NCBI GenBank assembly: GCA_964511075.1
Contig: CAZEDM010000004.1
Coordinates: forward strand, 186,001 to 250,000
DNA length: 64,000 nucleotides
From: CAZEDM01 sp964511075
GTDB lineage: Bacteria; Zixibacteria; MSB-5A5; RBG-16-43-9
Reading direction: 5' to 3'
The notes under the pieces were generated by a model that had not been told where the DNA came from, searched no databases, and saw nothing but the letters and a program-made list of their open reading frames with translations. The translations under genes were made by a program, and so were the position numbers. This document shows, piece after piece, positions 44,366 through 52,726 of the stretch; the first letter of the stretch is position 1, and each line of letters opens with the position of its first letter.

Positions 44366-45373
44366 TTATTGCCACCACTGTCCGATAAAGTAGATCCTTG
44401 TATCATCCAGCGAAAATACCGCATTATGACACAAGAAATCTGCTGGGAAATAGCCTGGAGTAATGACGTGGTTATCTGATCCATCAGAATTCATCATACA
44501 GAGATTATACTTACCTTCTCCCGCGATTGCAGCCAGAATATATACTATTTTATCTCCGGAGTGTGACCAGTTGGCAAAGCCCTGAGCGTACCCCTGGGAA
44601 GCGGTGCTGGTCAGGCTGGTTTCGGCACTGCCATCAGCAGATATAACATAAATATCGTAGCCGCCCTGGGCAAAACTCACGTCCACCAGCCTCTCAAAAG
44701 CGATCTTATTTCCGTCAGGGCTGATTCGCGGGTCATAATCTCCAATAGGAAGGTTGGCATTGCCCCACAGGCCGGCATCAAGAGGGTCGGTTACCTGCTG
44801 GGGATCAGTGCCGTCCGATTTCACGGACCATATCTGATAATCCCTGGTAAAAGCTATCCTTCCAGCGCTTCCCCAGTCGACGTCAGCGTCATGCCCGCCT
44901 GAATTGTAGAGTAACTGCTGATTCGTTCCGTCCCGGTTCATGACGTAGAGATCCAGCGTACTGTCTCGCATTGAGAGGAAGACGATGCTTGAATCGTCAG
45001 GAGAAAAGGATGGATATGAATCGAAATAGTGATTGTCCGTGAGTCTGACCGGCACGCCGGCATTTACATCAAGGGTATAGATCTCGGAAGTTGTATCAAT
45101 CCCAACCCCGCTCTGGGTTTTCCTGGAGAAGGCAAGATGAGTACCGGAGTTGCTCAGGTCGAGTCCCAGGATCTCGTCACCGGTGCTATAAAGCAAAACC
45201 ACATCCTGCGAGGAAAGATCCAGGACATATATACCCCATTGACCCTCATGGGGGACTGTCCTGTTTTTCGAATCCGTAGATTTCTTTTTACCGCATCCCA
45301 TTGAGAATAACACCAGGATGCAAAAGGCTGAAACAAAAATACAAATTGCTATTAAATTATTTCTTCCCCACAT
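44366..45373 (-). CDS. TolB-like beta-propeller lipoprotein
   Basis: A 335-residue protein. A signal peptide ends in a lipobox (LFSMGC, Cys about 27), followed by a Lys-rich spacer. Repeats of the WD40-like/PD40 type follow: LTDNHYFDSYPSFSPDDSSI, DPRISPDGNKIAFERL and NWSHSGDKIVYI. The fold is a six-bladed propeller as in TolB or the Tricorn N-domain. It is likely anchored in the outer or inner membrane facing the periplasm. A GGGAGGT site precedes the ATG. No enzyme or Tol-Pal neighbours are present, so a TolB function is not claimed. Confidence 0.82.
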   Translation of the reverse strand: MWGRNNLIAICIFVSAFCILVLFSMGCGKKKSTDSKNRTVPHEGQWGIYVLDLSSQDVVLLYSTGDEILGLDLSNSGTHLAFSRKTQSGVGIDTTSEIYTLDVNAGVPVRLTDNHYFDSYPSFSPDDSSIVFLSMRDSTLDLYVMNRDGTNQQLLYNSGGHDADVDWGSAGRIAFTRDYQIWSVKSDGTDPQQVTDPLDAGLWGNANLPIGDYDPRISPDGNKIAFERLVDVSFAQGGYDIYVISADGSAETSLTSTASQGYAQGFANWSHSGDKIVYILAAIAGEGKYNLCMMNSDGSDNHVITPGYFPADFLCHNAVFSLDDTRIYFIGQWWQ

Positions 45374-45457
45374 CTCTACCTCCCTTGAAAATATCTCCTG
45401 CGGTCAGCTCCCGAAAAAGGACGGTTGGGTATCGCTCATCTCTTGACATCTGGGAAT

Positions 45458-47254
45458 TCACGGTGATTTTATGTAATCATCCACTACCTTTGCCAGTATC
45501 TCCAGGGGCAGGCTGCCATTCTCCAGCACCCTCATGTGAAAATCCTTGATGTCGAATTTCGAGCCCAGTTCCTTTTTGGCTTTTTCCCGAAGCTGCATAA
45601 TCTTCAGTCTGCCGAGAGTGTAAGAGCAAGCCTGCCCGGGCCAGACTATGTAGCGGTCGATCTCGGCGCTGGAGGACCAGCCCAGGTTATCCTGCATATA
45701 GCTTGCCGCCTGTTCCTTGGTCCATCTCTTGTAATGAATCCCCGCATCCACAACTATGCGCACCGCGCGGAAAAGCTGGGAATTAAGCTCTGCTATGCGG
45801 GAATAGATATCCGGATGCCAGCCCGATTCCATAGCTAAGTTTTCTACATACATCGCCCATCCCTCTCCGAACCCGGATAAGAACCAGAGGTTTTTGAACA
45901 TCCGGTTCTGGGTCAGCTCCTGCTGCAAGGCGATCTGGTAATGATGCCCGGGAATGGTCTCATGGTAGGTCAGAGTGCGCATGTTCGGCTTGGGCAGCGG
46001 ATACAGCATATTGACATAGAATACCGCTTTCCTTTTGCCGTCCAGGGAAGCAGGCTCATAATAGGTTAACCCGCCAGCTTCCTTGAATTCCGGAACCGGC
46101 TGAACCAGGACCTTTGTTCTGGGCAGGTAGCTGAACAGCTCCGGCAGCTTTTTCCAGGTGCTGTCGATCAAAGACTGGTAATCGCTCAGGATGACCTGGC
46201 CTCTGTCCGGGGTATCCGGGTAAAAGAACCTCTCGCGGTTCTCCGAACTATTCCACATAGCCCGGTATTCCCTGATCAGCTCCCCGTAAGTTCCATCTCC
46301 CCTGATTCCCAGCGAATCCAGAAGGATTCTGGCTTGTTCCTGCAGGGATTTTACCTCCTCCTGTCCTAACTGATAAACCTGTTCCGGAGAAAGGGAGGAG
46401 GTGGTCTGCATTTTCAGGCAGTATGCATAATATTCTTCTCCATCCGGCAGTTTCCAGACGCCGGCTAAGCTGTCTGCTTTTGCAGAGGAGAGCTTAAGCT
46501 TCTGGATGAATTCTGCATAAGCCGGATAGATCTTCCCTTCGAGGATCTGCCGGGCTTTTTTGCATAAACCTTCGGCAGTGGCAGGGTCGATAGAGGCAAG
46601 CTTCCCTTTGAAATCGAGATAGAGAAGATTCGAGTCCGGCTGAGCTTGAAGGAAATCATTCATCTGGAATTTAACCCGCTCGATTATGAAGACGGGCGGG
46701 TATATTCCTTTTTTCTCCTGGGAGTCGATTCTACTCAGGATCTGTTTAAGCCTCAGGGGATATTTTTCCAGGCGCTTTAAATAATCGTTTGCATCCTGCA
46801 GCCCATCGATGGTGTGGTATCCGGTGAGAAGGTTGGTTATCTGGCTGTGCACCCCGAACAGGTGGTCGATATAATAGCGATGGTCGACATATTTCTCCCC
46901 CTCCAGCTGAACTCCCAGCAGCCACTCCAGTATGGCGGCATCGATTCCCTGCGAGGAAGTGATTTTAGCCTTGTCGATCTTCGCCAGGCTGTTCAGATAT
47001 TTTCTTGCCAGGTCGTAATTAGCCTTTATCCCCGCATCCGAGAGATCGTTCAGTCCGTCCCGGTTATAATCATACCCGCTTTCCCGCGGCAAGCCCAGCT
47101 GGGAGGCCTCTTCCGGATTGAGCCTGATGAACTCCCTGAAATAATCGTCAAAGACCTTCTCGATTTTAGCTGAATCCGGATTTACGAAGGGCTGGCATGA
47201 TACTAAACTAAAAAGAGCTAACCAAACCGAAATTGCTAAGATTACCTGTTTCAT
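45458..47254 (-). CDS. DUF885 family lipoprotein, predicted metallopeptidase
   Basis: This 598-residue protein starts with a lipoprotein signal (SLVSCQPF, Cys about 20). It shows the DUF885 hallmark YHETIPGHHYQIALQQEL near residues 428-445, a gluzincin-like zinc site. Further conserved segments are GEGWAMYVENLA, where Glu may be the third ligand, and WPGQACSYTLGRLKIMQLRE near the end. Related proteins act as carboxypeptidase-like enzymes; the substrate here is unknown. An AAAGGAG site precedes the ATG. Length is normal for the family. Confidence 0.88.
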   Translation of the reverse strand: MKQVILAISVWLALFSLVSCQPFVNPDSAKIEKVFDDYFREFIRLNPEEASQLGLPRESGYDYNRDGLNDLSDAGIKANYDLARKYLNSLAKIDKAKITSSQGIDAAILEWLLGVQLEGEKYVDHRYYIDHLFGVHSQITNLLTGYHTIDGLQDANDYLKRLEKYPLRLKQILSRIDSQEKKGIYPPVFIIERVKFQMNDFLQAQPDSNLLYLDFKGKLASIDPATAEGLCKKARQILEGKIYPAYAEFIQKLKLSSAKADSLAGVWKLPDGEEYYAYCLKMQTTSSLSPEQVYQLGQEEVKSLQEQARILLDSLGIRGDGTYGELIREYRAMWNSSENRERFFYPDTPDRGQVILSDYQSLIDSTWKKLPELFSYLPRTKVLVQPVPEFKEAGGLTYYEPASLDGKRKAVFYVNMLYPLPKPNMRTLTYHETIPGHHYQIALQQELTQNRMFKNLWFLSGFGEGWAMYVENLAMESGWHPDIYSRIAELNSQLFRAVRIVVDAGIHYKRWTKEQAASYMQDNLGWSSSAEIDRYIVWPGQACSYTLGRLKIMQLREKAKKELGSKFDIKDFHMRVLENGSLPLEILAKVVDDYIKSP

Positions 47255-47419
47255 AATCGCTCCTTTGCTTATATGTCATTCAAATCTGAGTTTGTCACAA
47301 TAGGGTTTGTACTCTAAAATCTCGATACTGAATTATTATGAAGCATCACTTTAAACGACGAGGTTAATATTATATATTGCAAATAATTACATTGTAGTAA
47401 CGACAAGGGGGGTTACCTG

Positions 47420-47473
47420 AAATTGCCCAAACAAATCAATCGTCGGGTGTCTTGCTCACCCAGAGCTATTTCT
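47420..47473. repeat. Left direct repeat flanking the methyltransferase operon
   Basis: This 54-base sequence contains aaattgccc, then caatcgtcgggtg, a short hairpin loop, caccc and ctatttct. It matches 52667-52726 in the same orientation (26 of the first 30 bases, then a gapped match). It lies 37 bp from the last gene of the operon. Confidence 0.65.
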
Positions 47474-47509
47474 CTGTCTCAAAACGATACTGCATCTAAC
47501 ATATTTTAT

Positions 47510-48790
47510 TTATCCCTTATCAATCGGCCAATAAACAGAAACCACGCCTGGCCGATTAACATGTCTTGATATATATGACTGGATATCAACGAGTAATTCA
47601 TGTCTGATTCTACCCAGAAGTTTTTTGCTGGATTTTTTTGTATTAAGCGGTAAAGTTGTCAGACATCTGATATCAAAAACTAACCTGTATTTTTTATTTT
47701 TAATATTAACCAAAGGCGATATATAAAGATAGTCGGTCTTTCTCTTTATTTTTTTTGAATACTCTGAAGGCCACATAAGTCCTGGCATGAACCTGTAAAC
47801 ACGCATTTTTTTACAGGTGTAATCGCACACAGAAGAAACCTCTAGGAAAACATCTTCCACTGAATCAATCAAACCATCTTTGTCATGATATTGCCTTAAA
47901 TCACCATCAAAAACGTCTTGTATCAAAGCAGGTTTTCTGTTATTAATTCTCCCCTCATAAATATTCCCCGGTTTTATAGAATCATCATCTTCCACTTCAG
48001 CCATCAATAATCTTGAATTGATTTTTGAGACTATATCAGCATCAGGTTTGCCTCTGATGCGGCTACTTTTGTTTTTTCCGGTATACTGAAAGTTTTTTAT
48101 TGCACTTTCAAGATTGTCAATAAAAGCCATATTGAAAGTCAGAAGGGAATTTTTAGATATTTCGTTGATATTGCCTGGTTGAAGCCTTTCGCCGGCATAA
48201 GCCTTGGCAAGCTCGCGAGACACCATAAACATATTTTTGTTCCAATTCATATCTGAGGGATAAAATGATGAGAAATCATCCACTATTCCCCCTGCGGATT
48301 TATGAACAATGTTTTCCCATAAAACAAACAGATGGAATGCACCAGCTTTGTCTAATTCATTCTTGAGACGGGATTCTATTCTGTTTAGATTGTAACCACC
48401 TCTTTTGTATTTGCATTCATTCTTACGAAGATCCAGTAAAAACAATGGAGCATTTTTTGCTAGAGCATTTTTGATTCCTGCTTTTAGCTCTGTGTGTTTG
48501 GTCCATACAATCAAAATATATGGCCCGCTTACACCTGGACCAATTATACGATTAATAACTCCCACTGCTGTTGATACTTTGGTTTTATCGCTTTGGCCAT
48601 CAGTGCCAAGTACTACATCCAAGAAAATAATACGCACTCCGGCGATAGGCTTTGTTGGTAATTCTTCTTGCTTGAGCCCCGTATAATAGAGTATCGGAAT
48701 ACCTTTTTTTGCCAAAACCTTCACCAATGGAAGTGCTTCATCATCCTTATCATCAATTACTACTACTCTTCCACTTTCAGGTATATTCAT
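47510..48790 (-). CDS. Receiver-domain protein with unknown C-terminal effector
   Basis: A 426-residue protein. Residues about 7-125 look like a response-regulator receiver domain: acidic pair Asp13-Asp14 (VVVIDDKDDEA), phospho-acceptor Asp58 (IIFLDVVLG) and a later VWTKH strand, which may carry the conserved Thr and Lys. The remaining 300 residues match no family I know. They contain a RESPONSE-free alpha/beta mix and no HTH that I can see, so DNA binding is not claimed. Its start overlaps the preceding ATPase gene by 4 bases (ATGA), so it is translationally coupled. It is the natural phospho-partner for the His found in that protein. Composition is A+T-rich relative to the flanking core genes. 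Confidence 0.7.
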   Translation of the reverse strand: MNIPESGRVVVIDDKDDEALPLVKVLAKKGIPILYYTGLKQEELPTKPIAGVRIIFLDVVLGTDGQSDKTKVSTAVGVINRIIGPGVSGPYILIVWTKHTELKAGIKNALAKNAPLFLLDLRKNECKYKRGGYNLNRIESRLKNELDKAGAFHLFVLWENIVHKSAGGIVDDFSSFYPSDMNWNKNMFMVSRELAKAYAGERLQPGNINEISKNSLLTFNMAFIDNLESAIKNFQYTGKNKSSRIRGKPDADIVSKINSRLLMAEVEDDDSIKPGNIYEGRINNRKPALIQDVFDGDLRQYHDKDGLIDSVEDVFLEVSSVCDYTCKKMRVYRFMPGLMWPSEYSKKIKRKTDYLYISPLVNIKNKKYRLVFDIRCLTTLPLNTKKSSKKLLGRIRHELLVDIQSYISRHVNRPGVVSVYWPIDKG

Positions 48791-50892
48791 TTTGCCCTCT
48801 CTTTCCGAAATGCAAGAACGACGATTGCTCCGGACCTAAATTCTTTAGGTACGGAAATTTCGCCTCTTTCAGGAAACATAATCTCTCCCCTATGTGCCTC
48901 CATCACGCTTTTTGCAATATGAAGTCCAAGCCCCATTCCATCGGACTTGGCTGAAATAAAAGGTTTTGTAATTTCTTCCGTAGGCAGTGAGAAACCGGGG
49001 CCATTATCAGCTATTATGACAGACAAATAACCAGGAAGTTCATCTGATAGGGAAATGAATATTTTCTTGTCCTTCATACCTCCATAATCAAGCCACCATA
49101 TGGAATTATCAATAACATTTAGAATTGTTCCGATAACAAGATTTCTTGCACATTTAAGTACAGGTTCACCCTTAAATCTGATATAATCCCTTATTATACT
49201 GATTTTGTGTGCGTTAAGTCTGAATTCAACATCAAAAATAGATTGTTCAATAAGCTTTTTCATATCCTCTGATTTCCTGCCAGTGCTCCGGATAATAACA
49301 CTATATCCTTCAACCAGTTGTGCAAGATGTTTAACTAAAGCAACAATCCTCGCTGATGGTTTTTCCTTCTCAATAACCTTGACAAGTTCCTCTATTATTT
49401 TTTCAGCTTCATGAATCACAACCCCAAGATTCAATCCTGCTCCAGCACTTTTCAAAAGCGTTTCATTGATAAACCTGTAATCATCTTCTATTCGCTTTAG
49501 ATAAACAGAAATATCATCCTTTAATTTTATATCTTTGATTTTTGTCTCAACAAGATTTTTCAAATCAGCCAAATCAGAAATTACCGGCTCTGAGGCAGGC
49601 GTAGGCCCATAAAATGTCCTGATTTTATCCTTGTCTATTTCCCTGAATGTTTCTACCTTATCCAGAACATAAAGAATCGAGGCCTTGAAGACATTGAAAG
49701 CCTCATTATCAATGAACCCTTCCCTGTTAGTCTTCTCAATTAAATCCCTACTTTCCTTTCTCGAGAGATGAATAGCGCCTAGTATTATATTGTTGCTTAT
49801 CCTTTTTGTAGGGACATTTACTCTCCGTAAGCCCAAATTAAGCCAGTCATTGCCCGGTTCACCGTAGTCATAAACCCTGATTCCATCTCTGTATATTCTT
49901 ATTCCTCCGTTGATATCAAGATATTCCTTAAGCCCCTTTTTATCTTGTACCCCCAAAGACAGTATCTTTGCATCTCTGTCAAAAATCAAAGCCTCAAATA
50001 TAATCTTTCCTATCCGGGCTACAGACAGATCGATCGGCAAATTATCCTTATCAACCATCTTTCTTATTTTTTTGATTTCAATGTCGTGTTCGGTAACCTG
50101 TCTGTGATGCAGCTTTCTCATAGTTGGCCAAGGCATGAACTTATATCTAAACTTTTCAATAAGATGTCCTTCAATTTCGCATTCAATCTTAAATAATGCA
50201 TAATCCTTTATCTGCTGCCAAGACAATAATCCCTCAAGCCATTCCTTCTTGTCTGTCTCAAAATTCACCCTGAAAGAATCTGGGGCATCAAAAGGAGAAC
50301 AAAGAGAATTTATTGAACGATAGACTTCTCTTATCATGGCTTTATTCCACGTACCCTTCAATTTACTTATGATTATCTTAGTTCCACTTTTGTTGCCAGT
50401 AAAAACATCTGGAGTTCTCTCGGTTATCCTGACGGGAATTTCATCAAGATATTTTGACTCCTTGAAAATGTCCCAGTTAATTTTTATAACAATCTCTCTG
50501 CCGTGTTCTTTCCTAGTTATCATTTCAATTTCATTACCGAGTTTGTAAACGCTGAATCTTCCTATACCTTTTTCTCCTAAAGGAAGTCGCTTAAATTCTT
50601 TCCTCTTACTATCTCCCTCAAGAAGCTTCTCCTTGTAATCACTTGCCGGTTCCATCCATACATTCTTTATTATCTCTAGATCCATACCCTTGCCATTATC
50701 TTCAACAGTAATAACACCTTTAACGCTATTATCAAGATTCTTCATTGATATATTGACATAGGCGGCATCAGCATCATAGGAATTCTTAACAAGCTCAAGC
50801 AAAGCTATACTCTCATTTTTTATCAGTTGATCACCAAGTTGTAATAGTAATCTTGCCCGAGGCTTAAAAATCACTTTATCCATGTCCGGCAT
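48787..50892 (-). CDS. Double GHKL ATPase: MORC/Hsp90-like N-domain plus histidine-kinase-like C-domain
   Basis: A 701-residue protein with two separate Bergerat-fold ATPase domains. The N-terminal one has ALLELVKNSYDADA (Asn37), VEDNGKGMD (Asp65) and LGEKGIGRFSVYKLG, the Hsp90/MutL/MORC pattern. The C-terminal one has NVIDNSIWWLD, IADNGPGF near 634 and GMGLGLHIAKSVMEAHRG (from 652), the sensor-kinase pattern. Between them, a helical region has VVIHEAEKIIEEL with His494, a plausible DHp phospho-acceptor. It overlaps the methyltransferase gene by 17 bp and the receiver gene by 4 bp. MORC-like ATPases in restriction-modification operons are known (Iyer, Abhiman and Aravind); adding a kinase module and receiver partner is the odd part. 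Confidence 0.85.
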   Translation of the reverse strand: MPDMDKVIFKPRARLLLQLGDQLIKNESIALLELVKNSYDADAAYVNISMKNLDNSVKGVITVEDNGKGMDLEIIKNVWMEPASDYKEKLLEGDSKRKEFKRLPLGEKGIGRFSVYKLGNEIEMITRKEHGREIVIKINWDIFKESKYLDEIPVRITERTPDVFTGNKSGTKIIISKLKGTWNKAMIREVYRSINSLCSPFDAPDSFRVNFETDKKEWLEGLLSWQQIKDYALFKIECEIEGHLIEKFRYKFMPWPTMRKLHHRQVTEHDIEIKKIRKMVDKDNLPIDLSVARIGKIIFEALIFDRDAKILSLGVQDKKGLKEYLDINGGIRIYRDGIRVYDYGEPGNDWLNLGLRRVNVPTKRISNNIILGAIHLSRKESRDLIEKTNREGFIDNEAFNVFKASILYVLDKVETFREIDKDKIRTFYGPTPASEPVISDLADLKNLVETKIKDIKLKDDISVYLKRIEDDYRFINETLLKSAGAGLNLGVVIHEAEKIIEELVKVIEKEKPSARIVALVKHLAQLVEGYSVIIRSTGRKSEDMKKLIEQSIFDVEFRLNAHKISIIRDYIRFKGEPVLKCARNLVIGTILNVIDNSIWWLDYGGMKDKKIFISLSDELPGYLSVIIADNGPGFSLPTEEITKPFISAKSDGMGLGLHIAKSVMEAHRGEIMFPERGEISVPKEFRSGAIVVLAFRKERAK

Positions 50893-52225
50893 TTTTTACC
50901 TCCCTGAATGTATCATAAACTGATTCCGCTATTTTCCTTGCAAGGAGTGGTGGCACTGCATTTCCTATCTGCCTGAAGATTTTGTTGTAAGGGCCCGCAA
51001 ACCCTTCATGGTCAGGATACCAGTCAGGGAATGACTGGATTCTTGCAGCCTCCCTCACTGTGATTGTTCTTGCCTGACTACTGTCAGGATGAATGAACCT
51101 GTTGCCATCCTTCTGAAGATGTGCGAAAATAGTTGAACACGCCTTTCCCCAGCTCTGCTTCTTGTATTTGTCCTTGAAGCTGGACATATCATATTTTATC
51201 AACCTTCTGAGTCTTCTTATATTTTTGCTGTTGCTCTCAAAAATATCCTTTGCTCTCATCCCCTGCTTCATTCCCCTGAAAAGCAGAATATCATCCCTTT
51301 TCTGCCCTCTTGCAATATGATGAGTGAGAACAGTCTGGCCGTTCAGCTTAATAAAATCAAGAAAAGTCTTCCCTTTCTCCGTAAGAGAATTGTAGTGCGT
51401 GAGGAATAAATCATTATGATATGTAATTGAATCCTTGCCGGAAAATACCCTCTTGTTGTATCTTTCAATTTTCACTTTTTGATTATCTGTATTTATATCT
51501 GTAAACGTGATTTTTGCCTTCAGTTTGGGCAGGTCACCAATCGCCTCGAATAGTGTAACATACTCTGAAGTATTGTGTGTTGGCAGTGGATACGGATTCT
51601 TTATTCCAAGGTTGTTCCCGATTAGAAACACTCTTTCTCTTGTCTGGGGAACACCATAATCAGCAGCATTAAGTATCATATAATCCGTTTTAATATCTTC
51701 ATTTTCACTCTCAAAGGAATAACCAAGAGCTTTGAAGTAAGAAATGATTATATCAATGTACGTCCTGCCCTTGCTGTCCTTCTTGGAAAGTATCCCCTTG
51801 ACATTTTCAAAAACAATAAATGAAGGTTTCAGCTCTTTAACAAGAGAAATATACTCCTCATAGAGCCTGTCCATAATTCTATACTTACGGGGATTTCCTT
51901 TCTTTCCGTTTCCTGACCTCGGTCCTATCAGCGAGAAAGACTGACAAGGCGGGCCACCGATTATAATATCCACCCCTTCCCTGCATCTTTTTACTATCTC
52001 ATTGTGTATTTCCGGCTTGGTCAGATCAGCCTGAAGTACAATTTCTTCATTCCCATATTCTTTTGAAAAATGTTTTCTAAGAGTCTGACAGGAATACCTT
52101 TCATTATCTACTGCAAGAACGACCTCAAATACCTTTCTGCTTCCGCCATCTCTAACAAGATCAAAGCCCAGTGAAAAACCACCAGCGCCTGCAAATAAAT
52201 CCAGAACCTTTAGCTTATCTTTCAT
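50876..52225 (-). CDS. C5-type DNA cytosine methyltransferase
   Basis: A 449-residue enzyme with all key motifs in order: motif I LDLFAGAGGFSLGF (residues 8-21), motif IV GGPPCQSFS with catalytic Cys94, motif VI FENVKGIL, motif VIII QTRERVFLIG, a target-recognition region at about 245-385, motif IX TVREAARIQSFPDWY, and motif X QIGNAVPPLLARKI. It methylates cytosine C5 in an unknown duplex site. It is preceded by a Vsr nuclease gene (4-bp overlap). No classical restriction endonuclease gene is present in the operon. Confidence 0.95.
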   Translation of the reverse strand: MKDKLKVLDLFAGAGGFSLGFDLVRDGGSRKVFEVVLAVDNERYSCQTLRKHFSKEYGNEEIVLQADLTKPEIHNEIVKRCREGVDIIIGGPPCQSFSLIGPRSGNGKKGNPRKYRIMDRLYEEYISLVKELKPSFIVFENVKGILSKKDSKGRTYIDIIISYFKALGYSFESENEDIKTDYMILNAADYGVPQTRERVFLIGNNLGIKNPYPLPTHNTSEYVTLFEAIGDLPKLKAKITFTDINTDNQKVKIERYNKRVFSGKDSITYHNDLFLTHYNSLTEKGKTFLDFIKLNGQTVLTHHIARGQKRDDILLFRGMKQGMRAKDIFESNSKNIRRLRRLIKYDMSSFKDKYKKQSWGKACSTIFAHLQKDGNRFIHPDSSQARTITVREAARIQSFPDWYPDHEGFAGPYNKIFRQIGNAVPPLLARKIAESVYDTFREVKNAGHG

Positions 52226-52620
52226 ATCTTATCAATGATTTTCCGTTTGATTATTTTTTCATTTCTCATCTCATGCTCCCAGATTCTCAAAACTTTCCAC
52301 CCTTTCTTCATGAGTTCCCTGTTTACAACTTTATCTCTTTTTACATTTGACTCTATCTTCTCTTTCCAGAATTTTATATTAGTTCTGGGTTTTATAAAAC
52401 ATCTGGGGCATTTATGCCAGAAACAACCATCAATGAATATCGCAATTTTCTTCCGGGGGAAAACTATATCAGGCTTTCCTGTGAGTTTATAATGAAGCCT
52501 GTATCCCTTCAGTTCGGAAGCAGATAACATTTTTCTCAGCCTGATTTCGGGCTGTGTGTTACTAGCCCTTATCATCGACATATTATAGCTGCGCTGTTTT
52601 TTTGTAAGAACATCGGTCAT
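52222..52620 (-). CDS. vsr: Vsr-type very short patch endonuclease
   Basis: A 132-residue protein with the Vsr signature. It opens with RSYNMSMIRASNTQPEIRLR; Asp51 in GKPDIVFPRKK and His69 in DGCFWHKCPRC match the catalytic positions of the E. coli enzyme. Zinc-type Cys66, Cys71 and Cys74 surround it. Position 64 is Asp rather than the His of E. coli Vsr, as in several homologs. Vsr nicks at T-G mismatches made by 5-methylcytosine deamination. In operons without another nuclease a Vsr-like protein could serve as the restriction enzyme; that is inference. First gene of the four-gene operon. Confidence 0.93.
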   Translation of the reverse strand: MTDVLTKKQRSYNMSMIRASNTQPEIRLRKMLSASELKGYRLHYKLTGKPDIVFPRKKIAIFIDGCFWHKCPRCFIKPRTNIKFWKEKIESNVKRDKVVNRELMKKGWKVLRIWEHEMRNEKIIKRKIIDKI

Positions 52621-52666
52621 TTACAGGTTTGTCTCCCTGGTTCACGATCGTCACACAGATCGCGGT

Positions 52667-52726
52667 AAATTGCCCGACAAACTCAATCGTCGGGTGGTTT
52701 GCGCAACCCGATCTACTCCTATTTCT
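52667..52726. repeat. Right direct repeat flanking the methyltransferase operon
   Basis: Copy of the repeat at 47420-47473, between the vsr start and the dnaJ stop, touching the latter. It contains two nested dyads: cccgac...gtcggg, and cgggt...acccg followed by atctac. The latter relates it to the CTAC-tailed hairpins elsewhere. Confidence 0.65.

Noticed and set aside
44366..45373. tolB of a Tol-Pal system
   Set aside because: The propeller is similar, but the protein is a lipoprotein and no tolQRA or pal gene is nearby.
50876..52620. Classical type II restriction-modification system with a dedicated endonuclease
   Set aside because: No endonuclease other than Vsr is encoded in the operon; both outer neighbours are ordinary genes (dnaJ and DUF885).
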